Positions 1-10,935 of a DNA stretch of 64,000 nt are shown here, one piece after another. Location: positions 1,116,001 through 1,180,000 of the forward strand of contig VJWM01000063.1 of NCBI GenBank assembly GCA_010909165.1, given 5' to 3'. Position numbers and translations under genes: made by a program. The DNA is from Anthoceros angustus (lineage: Eukaryota > Streptophyta > Anthocerotopsida > Anthocerotales > Anthocerotaceae). Below the pieces are notes generated by a model. The model saw only the letters and a list, made by a program, of their open reading frames with translations, searched no databases and had not been told where the DNA came from. Position 1 is the stretch's first letter. Each line of letters starts with the position of its first letter.

Positions 1-672
1 GAAGAAAGGGTAGTGATTTCCGCACATGCCTCTTACGTCAAGGCAGAAGTAGGCCTGAATGCGTATAGGTATGTTGACGTAGCAAGCTGGCCAGCGCTCC
101 ACGTTGGTATTCATGATATACACGAGCTACACCAATCAGAGGCTTACCAAAAGGATCAGGCCACATCGAGGACGGGAACTGGACAGCAGTTCCACAGGTG
201 GAAGAACCCTCCATAATTCACCATCTGGAGACGAGAGAATGATTCGAGCAACAGTTTGTCCCCCCGATGTCCAGCCTTTCTACCTTGCAAATTCCCGACG
301 GGGCAGACTAAAAGGGGACAGCGTACCAAGGCGATGACAAAGAAGAGGCTTGAAGACTGTCACACGACGAATTCGAGGAATCGAAAACAACAGCACCAGT
401 CAACACGGTGTCACTTTACTCTAACAAAATTTTTCTCCCCAAGTGGGCGAGACCTAAACATCGGGACAGCAAACAGGACAGCAGTTCTACAGGTAGAAAA
501 ACCCTCTACATTTCACCACCTAGAGACGAGAGAATGATTCGAGCAACAGTTTGTCCCCCCATTGTCCAGCCTTTCCACCTTGCAAATTCCCGATAGGGCG
601 GGAAAACAACAGCACCAGTCAACACGGTGTCACTTTACTCCAACAAAATTTTTCTCCCCAAGTGGGAGAGAC
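1..672. repeat. Tandemly duplicated 3' flank of the RPS20 gene
   Basis: This gene-free stretch holds partial copies of the sequence just downstream of the RPS20 stop codon. A unit at about 383-601 starts again at 602 and runs into the gene end, an offset of 219 bp. A second block at about 181-306 reappears at about 476-600. The copy at 440-466 still contains the reverse complement of the last RPS20 codons and stop. Differences are single bases and short indels. I see no other gene here. Confidence 0.7.
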
Positions 673-1245
<573 letters not shown>

Positions 1246-1369
1246 GGTGATCTTCAACCAAGCAAATCCACCCCCGAGACAGACGCCGGCTTCGCCGACC
1301 GCTTGCTGAGGGGTGTTCGAGCGTAGAAACGTCCGTTCGTGCAAGAAGAAGATTGTTATTCTGCATGCT

Positions 1370-1440
1370 GCCCGGACGAATATATAGACATAGCCCTAAC
1401 CCTAATAGGTTACCGAGCTTCTATTCTAAAGTTACCGAGC
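1370..1440. promoter_or_regulatory. Shared promoter between RPS20 and SF3b3 with TATA-like site and telo-box
   Basis: Between the divergent starts at 1245 and 1517 there is a TATA-like TATATAG at 1381-1387, and GCCCTAACCCTAA at 1393-1405. The latter is a telo-box, common in front of plant ribosomal-protein and translation genes. The motif TTACCGAGC occurs twice, at about 1410-1418 and 1432-1440. Shared bidirectional use is inferred from the short spacing. Confidence 0.5.
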
Positions 1441-1516
1441 CTTGGGTAGAGCAGGGAGCTGGGAGGAAGGCTGCCGTCGCCCCGTCTGGCGATCTTTGCT
1501 CAGGCGGGCGATCAGC

Positions 1517-4500
1517 ATGTATCTGTACAGCTTGACGCTACAACGAGCTACTGGGATAGTGTGTGCAACATATGGCAACTTCACAGGGGGCAAGACGCAG
1601 GAGATAGTGGTCGCCAGAGGCAAGGTGTTGGACTTGTTGCGGCCCGATGATAATGGCAAGCTGCAGACGTTGTTGTCTGTGGAAGTGTTTGGAGCTATCC
1701 GGTCTCTGGTGCAGTTTCGCTTGACCGGGTCTCAGAAGGACTACATCGTGGTGGGTTCTGACTCAGGGAGGATAGTAATTCTTGAGTACAACAAGGAGAA
1801 GAATGCGTTCGAGAAGGTCCACCAGGAGACGTTCGGGAAGTCAGGATGTCGACGTATTGTGCCCGGCCAGTATTTGGCGGTGGATCCAAAAGGTCGTGCC
1901 GTTATGATTGGAGCTTGTGAGAAGCAGAAGCTGGTCTATGTGCTGAACAGGGACAATGCTGCCCGCCTCACGATTTCGTCTCCGCTGGAAGCCCACAAGT
2001 CTCACACGATTGTGTATTCCATCTGCGGGGTCGATTGTGGCTTTGAAAACCCTATTTTTGCAGCCATCGAGCTGGACTATGCAGAAGCTGATCAGGACTC
2101 TACCGGGCAAGCGGCAAGTGAGGCCCAGAAGCATCTGACGTTCTATGAGCTGGACCTTGGACTGAACCATGTTGTGCGCAAGTGGTCAGAGCCGGTTGAC
2201 AATGGTGCTTATTTGCTGGTCACGGTTCCGGGTGGACTTGATGGGCCCAGTGGAGTTTTGATATGTGCTGAGAATTTTGTGTTCTACAAGAATCAGGGCC
2301 ATCCTGAGTTGCGAGCTGTGATACCCAGGAGGGCCGACCTACCGTCCGAGAGGGGGGTTCTGATTGTGTCAGCTGCGACGCATAAGCAGAAAGCAATGTT
2401 CTTCTTTTTGTTGCAAACTGAGTATGGCGACATTTTCAAGGCAACGCTGGAGTACGACAAGGATGGGCAAGTCACAGAACTTAAGTTGAAGTACTTTGAC
2501 ACCATTCCGGTGACATCGGCTATGTGTGTGCTGAAATCGGGATTCCTCTTTGCAGCCTCTGAGTTTGGGAACCATGCACTTTACCAGTTTCAGGGGATTG
2601 GAGATGATGCTGATGTGGCGTCTACTTCCAAGAATTTGATGGAGACTGATGATGGTTTTGAACCAGTAGTTTTCCATCCTCGCAAGTTGAAGAACCTTGT
2701 GCAAATTGACGAGGTGGAAAGCCTTATGCCTATCCTGGACATGAGAGTTGCCAATCTCTTCGAGGAGGAAACCTCTCAGATATTCGCTTTGTGTGGGAGG
2801 GGGTCCCGATCCTCTCTGAGAGTATTACGCCCAGGCCTTGCTGTTACTGAGATGGCAGTTTCACAGCTTCCAGGTGTGCCCAGTGCTGTCTGGACAGTGA
2901 AAAAGAGCGTCAATGATGAGTTTGATGCTTACATTGTGGTGTCCTTTGTGAATGCAACTCTGGTGCTGTCAATTGGAGAAACTGTGGAGGAAGTAAGTGA
3001 CAGTGGTTTCCTGGACACAACTCCCTCTCTCGCTGTGTGTCTACTAGGTGAAGACTCTTTGATGCAGGTCCACCCTAACGGAATCAGGCACATCAGAGCG
3101 GATGGGCGTATAAATGAATGGAAGACTCCTGGCAAGAAAACAATTGCCCGAGTAGGTTGCAACAGGATGCAAGTGGTGATTGCCCTGAGTGGAGGAGAAC
3201 TTATATATTTTGAGATGGATGTTACTGGGCAGCTTATGGAAATAGAGAAAAGAGAAATGGCAGGTGATGTTGCATGTCTGGACATTGCCCCTGTGCCTGA
3301 AGGGCGTCAGCGCTCTAGATTTCTAGCGGTTGGATCTTATGACAGTACGATTAGAATTATCTCATTAGATCCAGATGACTGCATGCAGATATTGAGCGTC
3401 CAGGCGGTACCATCTCCCCCAGAATCACTGTTATTGCTGGAGGTTCAAGCTTCAACAGGTGGTGAAGATGGAGCGGATCATCCAGCAAGTGTTTTCCTTA
3501 ATGCTGGCTTGCAGAATGGTGTGCTTCTGAGAACAGAGGTAGATATGGTCACTGGCCAGCTGTCTGATACCCGAACGCGATTTCTGGGTCTAAGGGCACC
3601 CAAGCTGTTCTCTGCTCTGGTACGAGGGCGCCGAGCCATGCTTAGCCTGTCCAGCAGACCTTGGCTTGGGTACATCCATCAGGGGCATTTTCTTTTGACC
3701 CCTCTATCATATGAGACTCTGGAGTATGCTGCTTCGTTTTCTTCTGATCAGTGTGCTGAAGGTGTAGTGGCTGTAGCTGGTGATGCCCTGCGTGTTTTCA
3801 CAATTGAAAGGTTGGGAGAGACGTTCAATCAAACCGTTATTCCTCTTCGATATACTCCGAGGAAGTTTATTCTACACCCGAAACTGAAGTCACTCGTGGT
3901 TATTGAAAGTGACCAGGGCACTTTTACTACAGAGGAACGAGATGCCAATAAAAGAGAGGCCATAGAAGTTGCAGGGGAGAGTATTCAGATGGAAGTGGAG
4001 TATGCGGATGGGGAAGAGAAAGAGGATCCATTACCTGATGAGCAATATGGCTACCCAAAGAATGTGGCAGGTAGATGGGCATCATGTGTGCGTGTCTTGG
4101 ACCCAAAGGCCATGCAAACTACATGTCTGCTAGAGTTGCAGGAAAATGAAGCAGCACTGAGTGTCTGCGCCGTGACATTCCATGACAAGGATCTTGGGGT
4201 GGTTCTGGCTGTTGGAACAGCCAAGGATCTCAGGTTCTGGCCCAAGAAGGAGGCAGGTGGTGGTTTCATTCACATATACAGATTCACCAACGAGGGCAAG
4301 GGCTTGGAGCTGCTCCACAAAACCCCAGTGGATGGAGTTCCAAGTGCTCTTTGCTCCTTTCAAGGCCGACTGTTGGTAGGTGTGGGGCAAGTGCTTAGGA
4401 TATATGACCTGGGCAAGAGGAAGCTGCTAAGAAAGTGTGAGATAAAGAATTTTCCTAATACTATCATTGCCATCCATACTTGTGGGGACCGCATATACGT

Positions 4501-5146
4501 AGGTGACATCCAGGAGTCGTTCCATTATGTTAAATACCGACGAGATGAGAATCAGCTGTACACATTTGCAGATGACAGTTGTCCCAGGTGGCTCACAGCA
4601 TCTTTGCACATCGATTTTGATACCATGGCTGGTGCAGATAAATTCGGCAACATCTACTTCATGCGCCTTCCTCAGGATATCTCGGACGAAATCGAAGATG
4701 ATCCGACGGGTGGGAAGATCAAGTGGGAGCAGGGACGATTGAATGGGGCCCCCAACAAAGTTGAGGAGATCATTCAATTTCACATTGGTGAGGTTGTGAC
4801 CTGCCTGCAGAAGGCTTCCCTCATACCTGGTGGTGGAGAAAGCGTGCTTTACGGGACGGTCATGGGAAGTGTTGGTGCTCTACTGCCATTCACTTCCCGT
4901 GAAGATGTGGACTTTTTCTCGCATCTTGAGATGCATCTCAGACAGGAAAATCCACCCCTGTGTGGCAGAGATCACATGACATACAGGTCTGCCTACTTTC
5001 CTGTCAAGGATGTTGTTGACGGTGACCTGTGTGAACAGTACCCGACTCTTTCAGCTGATGTGCAACGGAAGATCGCTGATGAACTAGACCGCACACCTGG
5101 GGAAATTTTGAAGAAGTTGGAAGACATTAGGAATCGGATCATTTGA
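1517..5146 (+). CDS. SF3B3: Splicing factor 3B subunit 3 (SF3b130), intronless
   Basis: Large WD40-like beta-propeller scaffold of the SF3b complex in U2 snRNP, needed for branch-point recognition in the nucleus. The product is 1209 residues, close to the plant and human lengths of about 1215. The start at 1517 (MYLYSLTLQRATGIVCA) is chosen because it matches the conserved N-terminus; the frame stays open 25 codons upstream to 1442 without homology. Family blocks visible are VEVFGAIRSL, DYIVVGSDSGRIVILEYNKE, GKSGCRRIVPGQY and VDPKGRAVMIGACEKQKLVY, then an MMS1-type N-terminal region to about residue 600 and a CPSF_A C-terminal domain from about 850 to 1170. It ends GEILKKLEDIRNRII. A single exon is also the known state of the Arabidopsis genes. 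A fragment of this gene lies inverted at 18.44-18.69 kb. Confidence 0.97.
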   Translation: MYLYSLTLQRATGIVCATYGNFTGGKTQEIVVARGKVLDLLRPDDNGKLQTLLSVEVFGAIRSLVQFRLTGSQKDYIVVGSDSGRIVILEYNKEKNAFEKVHQETFGKSGCRRIVPGQYLAVDPKGRAVMIGACEKQKLVYVLNRDNAARLTISSPLEAHKSHTIVYSICGVDCGFENPIFAAIELDYAEADQDSTGQAASEAQKHLTFYELDLGLNHVVRKWSEPVDNGAYLLVTVPGGLDGPSGVLICAENFVFYKNQGHPELRAVIPRRADLPSERGVLIVSAATHKQKAMFFFLLQTEYGDIFKATLEYDKDGQVTELKLKYFDTIPVTSAMCVLKSGFLFAASEFGNHALYQFQGIGDDADVASTSKNLMETDDGFEPVVFHPRKLKNLVQIDEVESLMPILDMRVANLFEEETSQIFALCGRGSRSSLRVLRPGLAVTEMAVSQLPGVPSAVWTVKKSVNDEFDAYIVVSFVNATLVLSIGETVEEVSDSGFLDTTPSLAVCLLGEDSLMQVHPNGIRHIRADGRINEWKTPGKKTIARVGCNRMQVVIALSGGELIYFEMDVTGQLMEIEKREMAGDVACLDIAPVPEGRQRSRFLAVGSYDSTIRIISLDPDDCMQILSVQAVPSPPESLLLLEVQASTGGEDGADHPASVFLNAGLQNGVLLRTEVDMVTGQLSDTRTRFLGLRAPKLFSALVRGRRAMLSLSSRPWLGYIHQGHFLLTPLSYETLEYAASFSSDQCAEGVVAVAGDALRVFTIERLGETFNQTVIPLRYTPRKFILHPKLKSLVVIESDQGTFTTEERDANKREAIEVAGESIQMEVEYADGEEKEDPLPDEQYGYPKNVAGRWASCVRVLDPKAMQTTCLLELQENEAALSVCAVTFHDKDLGVVLAVGTAKDLRFWPKKEAGGGFIHIYRFTNEGKGLELLHKTPVDGVPSALCSFQGRLLVGVGQVLRIYDLGKRKLLRKCEIKNFPNTIIAIHTCGDRIYVGDIQESFHYVKYRRDENQLYTFADDSCPRWLTASLHIDFDTMAGADKFGNIYFMRLPQDISDEIEDDPTGGKIKWEQGRLNGAPNKVEEIIQFHIGEVVTCLQKASLIPGGGESVLYGTVMGSVGALLPFTSREDVDFFSHLEMHLRQENPPLCGRDHMTYRSAYFPVKDVVDGDLCEQYPTLSADVQRKIADELDRTPGEILKKLEDIRNRII

Positions 5147-5352
5147 GGCAGATGATGTGCAGTGGGCCGCGCTGTGTTGGAGGACGCGATTGTACACTAG
5201 TAGATCGGCCCAGCTTTGTAGGCTGGTTTCCTCACGAGATCAAGACCAACCTGGGTCTAAACTCTTTGGTATCACCCTTCGTTCCCTGTGTTAGGTTCCA
5301 GACCCTTGGAATTCAAGGATTAGATTCTTTGATGTACTCCCTGCTATAAATC
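5147..5352 (+). other. SF3b3 3' flank
   Basis: About 200 bp after the SF3b3 stop with no open frame or repeat that I recognise; probably 3' UTR. Confidence 0.4.
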
Positions 5353-5760
5353 TGTGCACCTTCCTCCCTGCCTGCAGGGACGACCACGTGGAATCGGTTG
5401 TGAAGCAGATCACCTGTATCACCCTCGGGCCAGGTGTTGAGGCGGAGGTTACCATGGCCGATGTTTAGGTCTCTCCCACTTCGCGAGAAATTTTTGTTTG
5501 AGTGAAGTAACACCGTGTTGATCGGTGATGTTGTCCATTCCTCGAGTTTGGCGTGTTCCTACAGACTTCGGACCTCTTTGTCATTACCCTGGTACGTTGT
5601 CCCTTTGATTATTCACCGTCGGGAAGTTGCAAGGTAGCCGATGGCACCGATGGAGCCTTGGAAACGAATTTTCCACGTGCCGATGGCACCGATAGAGCCT
5701 TGGAAGTTTCCACAAAGTGGTGGGCAAACGACATGGAACTGTGAACCCAGTCACGACCCA
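5353..5760 (+). pseudogene. Inverted fragment of RPS20 (exon 3 plus 3' flank)
   Basis: Read on the plus strand, 5353-5468 matches RPS20 exon 3 from its acceptor (CTGCAGGGACGA) to the stop, including GATGTTTAG. It has an internal deletion that joins the start of the exon to the GTGAAGCAGATCACC part. The match continues into the RPS20 3' flank to about 5640. A short internal direct repeat (GCCGATGGCACCGAT) follows at about 5638 and 5679. It carries no start, lacks exons 1 and 2, and keeps intron bases, so it is a DNA-level copy, not a retrocopy. Confidence 0.8.
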
Positions 5761-6109
5761 GATCCTGTAGTTGAGGGATCTGCTGCGCCACAATTTGCTT
5801 GCACAACGTGATTCTTACTTCTGGGCTGTTTCCTAGCACGCCATCCACCAAGCACGCTATCGCACGACTCACAAAGAAGTGGATAGACTACGGCTGAGAC
5901 ACGAAAAGGAGGGGCGCTGTGCTCTTTCATCTGACATTCGCACACGCGCGACGTCACGGGCCCTGAAAGAGAAACCTCCTTGCAGGCTGGCTGCCGTAAT
6001 TGCTGCTCTTTCTCATAAGTTCTTGCACTGCGGATTGTGAATGCGAGCACTGCAGCTAGCTCTTGAGAAGCCTGCTTCTTTGTCCGTCCTCGACCTCGAC
6101 TCCTCCGAC

Positions 6110-6331
6110 ATGGCACACCGGCATGTGGCCACCAGCACACACAGGCTGATCAAGCCACACCGTGATGCCAATTACCTCGTTACTCTTCGGCATGCGGATG
6201 CGCACCATCACATCCACAAAGTCGCGAGACATCACGGCTTGTCAGCTACCGCCATCATCAACTTCATGACTGCTGGAGTCACGCTGCTCTCTGCTGTGAT
6301 CGCTCTTGGAGCAGCGGTGGCTATGCTCTAG
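6110..6331 (+). CDS. Small histidine-rich protein with C-terminal membrane segment (copy 1)
   Basis: A 73-residue protein of unknown function. I chose the start at 6110 (MAHR) because it is the first ATG in a frame shared with the paralogue at 17802. An in-frame ATG at 6041 would add 23 unconserved residues. The first half is basic and rich in histidine (HADAHHHIHKVARHHG). The last 25 residues form one hydrophobic segment rich in A, V, L and T that ends at the C-terminus, as in a tail-anchored membrane protein. Both the coding part and about 190 bp upstream are shared with the copy 11.7 kb away. The frame is preserved in both copies despite many substitutions, which argues for a real gene. 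Confidence 0.55.
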   Translation: MAHRHVATSTHRLIKPHRDANYLVTLRHADAHHHIHKVARHHGLSATAIINFMTAGVTLLSAVIALGAAVAML

Positions 6332-6479
6332 CGGCATAGTAGCACTCCGTTGGATGGGGTCCAGATCTGATCATGAATCAGGCATGTCGTCAAGGGTCCC
6401 TTGGGGTTTTGTGAATATCTGTTTTAGAATGAACTCGTCCTATGTGTCGGTTTCCTGTTTGTGAAGATTTCAAGCGCCT

Positions 6480-6600
6480 TTGCTAGACTGCAATGTCACA
6501 AATGTCAAGCCCTTGATAGCCTGCTGTACACAACATATGCTCAACCTGTGCACAACATGCACAATGTACGTTGCGCATCGTGTAAGTAAAGGTTTACTTG
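6480..6600 (+). repeat. Dispersed repeat with TGCACAATG/CATTGTGCA core, copy 1
   Basis: Begins with AATGTCACAAATGTCAAGCC and continues through ACATGCACAATG to a CTTGTCTTCAC end. Related copies lie at about 7296-7440 (-), 7960-8155 (-) and 18160-18440 (+). The core is nearly self-complementary. Two copies flank an unrelated stretch in inverted orientation, so this may be a short inverted-repeat element; I could not define exact ends. Confidence 0.55.
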
Positions 6601-7990
6601 TCTTCACGTGACACACTACACTTCAGCAGTCCAGATAGAGATGCTGACAGTAGCTTCAAAAAGGTTCTCTAAACATCGTGAATTCGATGTCACTCTGGAG
6701 AAATCTACCCTTAGTCATAAACGCAAGCACTGAGGATGTCATTCACCTGGTGAGAGCCACAAAACCGATAAAAGGTTGGTTGTACAGTCAGAATGGATCA
6801 CGATACCACGAAGGCACGAACCAATTAAGCCTGAACTCACCTGTCTCGTCTGTGAAGGAGCCCCATGCTCAGATCCCGCTCCTCTCTGCCACATGTCAAA
6901 ATAAGGGCATGAGGTCCTTGAACGCAGCACAGCAACGTCCAGCCACATCCAGTAAAAGTGCTCATGCAAGCAATTGGCACCAGTTCCTCCTGCCCTCATG
7001 TTGCAGAGCATATCATATCCTGTTCCAATCAAGACAGTTTGACTCTCCAGGACCCCTTGTTGTACAAAAGTGGCACAAGTGTGCGCGGCACTAACAGTGC
7101 TGCCTATGTGTCAGAGAAAGACATACATATCAACGGCCAGGCCTGATCTTCATAGCAGATAAGGACTTGGTTGCAGGCTTGGAATAGGGTGAATGTTACT
7201 GTATCGAACTTGCGCAAAAAAGAAAACAATTCTGACTTGAGTTACATGGGGAGCGACCTACTGCCCCGTTAACTAGAAGTTCTATAACGATATGGACTAA
7301 TGCACAATGCACATTGTGCATGTTGTGTACGGCAGGCTATCCCGGGGCTTGACATTTGTGACATTACATTCTAGCAAAGGTGCTTGCAATTTTCATGTGC
7401 AGGCGCCAGCAACCTCCACCTCCGAGTACCAATTTTCTGCATGTTTGAGGTGATTTGAGGCGTACGCTCTTCGATCGTCTCCCTTCTGGTACTGCCTGGT
7501 AATGCTCGCCTGCGCATCGGGCCAATACCGCGGATTCTTCACACCTGGTCCAGCCAGTTTCAGGTTTATTCGGAGAGCACGACTTGGAAGGAGAGGAAGG
7601 TCCATGGTCCATCTGCCTTTAGAAGCATAGGCAAGGAAAAGGCCGGCTCATCATACCAAGCTGGCTTGCACACGCTGTTTATCCACAGGATCTCGCCGCA
7701 CCCCTTTTACGCCAGACCTTAGGCTGTTCACTCTGAATAGCATGAATCCTTCATGACCTCGGCTTCCGCACTTCCGCCACCATTCGCTCTAACCACGGCC
7801 AGTGCTCAGCCAACACAACGCAACTATGAAGATCGGGCCAGGCCGTTGATATGTCTTTCTCTGACGAATAGGCAGCACTGTTCGTGCCAGGCTCGGCCAT
7901 CCTCGTACTACAAGGGGTCTTGGAGACAAACTGCCTTGATTTGGACAGGATGTGCTTTGCAACACAAGGACAGACGGAACTGGTGCCAAT
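6601..7990. repeat. Gene-free block with an inverted repeat pair
   Basis: No gene recognised. Sequence at about 6975-7145, read on the minus strand, matches 7835-7990 on the plus strand, including shared stretches around CAGCACTGTT and GAACTGGTGCCAATTGCC. The two arms flank about 690 bp. A second inverted member of the TGCACAATG repeat lies at 7296-7440. Reading frames in the arms are broken and match nothing I know. Confidence 0.5.
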
Positions 7991-8155
7991 TGCCCTAGGC
8001 CTCACAGGAACCAGGAACCAGGAACCAGCACACCACACCGCACAAGTAACGTAAACCTTTATAAACAGCATGCGCAATGCGCAATGCACATTGTGCATGT
8101 TGTGTACATCAGGGTATCCAGGGCTTCACATTTGTGACATTACAGTCTGGCAGAG
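7960..8155 (-). repeat. Dispersed repeat with AGGAACC microsatellite and TGCACAATG core
   Basis: This segment, read in reverse, matches 18225-18440. Both contain a short GGTTCCT (AGGAACC) microsatellite, a CACACCACACCGCACAAGTA block and the TGCACATTGTGCATG core, ending in ATTTGTGACATTACAGTCTGGCAGA. Copy number of the heptamer differs between the two sites. Confidence 0.65.
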
Positions 8156-9561
8156 TCAAAACCTTGTTGATAGTAACCATCTCTTTAGTGATCGTGAAAG
8201 TCTGATTTGTTGAACAGACTGTCAAGGGTGCTGTACCCTCAGATTCAAGTTTCCCCTTCAGTTGAAGCTTTTCCGCTTCTGTCAAAGCCTGTTGGATTCA
8301 TTAGAAGTGCACATCATGGACACTTGAAGCTTGAGCAAGTCGAGCACAAACCTCAAGAGCTTGCAGTACAAGGGCTTGGTCTTTCTTGAATGTCTTGCCA
8401 ACCTCTTTTCTGTTGGGATCAAGCTTGACTATCTGGACAGCCGTACATTTGAGTCAGATACATCACACAATCAGAAACCAAGCCTCCAGGACAAGGGAAG
8501 GATGAAGACACTATACCTCAACCTCCTTCGGTGTGGCATACTTCGCATATGCATTCAACTTCTCGTTGCTCTTTTCCTGCCAATAACGGGATCCCTCAAG
8601 GATGAGACAAGTTTTCAGATCTGCCAACTACACATGGCGTGAGAGGCGTGAGCACGAAGGATGCACACTTACCGCATGGGCTTTCAGTCATAAGCAGACC
8701 TGTCTGCTATACCCACACACTCTATCCAGCCATAAGAGCAATGTATTTCTGCATCCCAGCAGTCCTCTGCATAGTGTGCCATCTCGTTTGGTAGATGTTG
8801 TCTGAAACGAAGACGATCAGTTTGGATCCCAAGACCAGTCAGAAAGAGGTAGGTTCTCCCAATAAAATAGCCGAGCGTTTGGTTGTTAATTGTTCCCTGT
8901 GAACCACACCAACTGACGAAACAGTCAGCAGCCAAAAAAAAATAGAGAGAGAAAAAACAACCAAACAACACTCGCCAACAGAGGTTCAGCAGACAGAGAG
9001 CTGGGATTGATACCTTCGCAACAGCATCCCCCAGACGCGTCTTCACTGGATTTCCCCCAGTAGTTTGCTGTTTCTGAGGGTACAAGAGCAACTCCAAATC
9101 CGCTACCATCAGAAACTCACGAACCCGTGACAGGCCCTGCCGAGGAGATATCTGCAAAAGCGGACGATCGAAACTCAGCTACTTAGCGACTCTGGCAAGC
9201 TTCCAGACCGTGTGACTGATCGTCACCACTCTCGAGCACCGCCTATACCTCGTTCCTGAAAGCAAGCCCGATCTGTGCAGCTGCAAACAGCAGCTTGTTG
9301 CCATTGTGGTAACACGGATGCTTGAAATTCACAAAAATGCCTTGCGCAATCTCCAGACGCAGATAACTGCACCACAAGACACCACCTGAATAGCCAATTC
9401 TGGCCCAGAACCAAAATCCAAATTCAGACCAGCATGCATGTTCGCATACCCTGGAGCCTTGCCAGCCGGTCCAATTGAAGTAGCAAACATGAGATTAGGG
9501 TAGGGCTCCGACAACGCATTCTTGTTGTTCGGCGACTTGATACCGAGTTCCTTCAACTTGG
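8156..9561 (-). pseudogene. Inverted partial copy of glycyl-tRNA synthetase, introns retained
   Basis: Minus-strand copy of the GlyRS gene from within exon 2 (starting at the codons for [13 protein letters not shown]) to within exon 8. It keeps intron sequences, including the diverged [12 protein letters not shown] reading of intron 4. The 48-bp stretch encoding the acidic [16 protein letters not shown] segment is deleted and the 5' and 3' ends are missing, so no enzyme can be made. Retained introns show a genomic duplication, not reverse transcription. It joins directly to an HVA22 fragment at 9562. Confidence 0.9.
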
Positions 9562-10150
9562 CCGAGAAGCCTGCCAGTAGTGAAACATCCAGTCACCAGC
9601 TACCAGGTGTTGTCCTGAACTCGTTCAGTTTGCGGTCCATCTCTATCCCATGTTTAGCCACAAAGGGCTTGCTTAAGAAACGTTGTGTAAACATAGCTTC
9701 TCCCCTGACCATCAGAACAACAAGTGAGTTCAATTGCTTAGTTCAATCTAGTGTGCCACAAATGGCACTGGTCGTGGAAATCATGGACAGCGCATGCAAA
9801 GCTGCAACTGCATCCATGTTGTAGTGAATGTAAAATTTGTGAGAATGCACAGAACGAAGGTTTACCACGGACCAGGAAATCATCCAGCAGAGAGATGAGA
9901 AGGGTACACAGCCGGGGTGGTTAAGAATGACAGCAATCAACAGCCACAGCTTTGCATCCCGAGCGTGCCAAAGAGGAAGGAGGCACTCGTGCAAAAAGTC
10001 CAAGACCTGGTCCCAAAGCCTGCAGCCTTCACGAAGTCCTCCAAGTTGCAAAAAGTTGCCACAGAGGGTGAAAATGCACCACCAGTACTTGTCTCGTCTG
10101 CAAAAGTAGTCCGACAAACCAATTTCCCAAACCCTCACTATAACCTGGCT
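9562..10150 (-). pseudogene. HVA22 exon fragment and duplicated HVA22 3' flank
   Basis: The part at 9562-9745 (minus) matches the HVA22 exon at 11642-11848 from its start to about the codons for FHYWQ, but with small insertions and a frame break. The part at 9757-10150 matches 10575-10945, the HVA22 downstream flank. The two pieces are adjacent here, though about 700 bp apart in the gene. It is a decayed local duplication. Confidence 0.75.
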
Positions 10151-10254
10151 TTGAGACCCTAGTCACTGTTACACAGAAACTTCTGAAGTTTGAATGGCCA
10201 TAGCTGCCGCCACACATCGAATGTCGGTATAGCTATGCTCGTCCAAATGGCTTA

Positions 10255-10455
10255 GGCCAAATGGACACACATTTATAAGAACGAACGTCGTGATTAAGCA
10301 TCCTGAGCTTAGATCGGTACTTAGATGGGTTCCCTAAAGGGAGTGAATGCCCTTGGTGCAAGTAGCTTAGGCACACCATGGTACAGTTGTTAAGTACCAA
10401 GTCCCATGACGGAAATCCGTCCTTAGTGGACTTAAATAAAATTCTTCTTCTTCAT
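10255..10455 (+). repeat. Dispersed repeat ending in AATAAAATTCTTCTTCTT, copy 1
   Basis: Contains GTGCAAGTAGCTTAGGCACA, TTAAGTACCAAGTCCCATGA and a pyrimidine-rich AATAAAATTCTTCTTCTT tail. Two further copies lie in tandem at about 21030-21225 and 21230-21445. The same orientation, shared 3' end and simple-sequence tail resemble a non-LTR retroelement or SINE 3' end. I see no polymerase III boxes or reverse transcriptase, so the class is uncertain. Confidence 0.55.
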
Positions 10456-10935
10456 CGGCTCATCTTGAAATGTACAAAATTACTAAGCGTGTGGAAAGTA
10501 TTTTCCCGAAAATACCTACCACACACCGCGGTCAGTTAGGGGCTGAAAACTCTCATCGGGAATATGTATACGTTCGTAACATGGCACACGTAGTATAAAT
10601 CATGCTCAAACCATCCAGGGCTGCATCCACATTGTAGTTTATGTAAAATTTCCGAGAATGTACAGGGCAAAGGTTTCCCAAGACTCCAGCCGAGATTTGA
10701 GATGCGTACACATCCGGGGTGGTCAAGAATGACAGCGATCAACATCCAAACTTTGCATCCCTAGCGTACCAAAGAGGAAGGAGGGACTCGTGCACGAGTC
10801 CAAGACCTGGTCCCAAAGCCTCCTGCCTTGCAAAATCAACTTACTTAGACCAAGTCCTCCGACTAGCAAAAAGTTACCACAGATAGTGAAAATGCACCAC
10901 TCGTCTCGTATGCAAAAGTAGTCAGACAAACCAAT

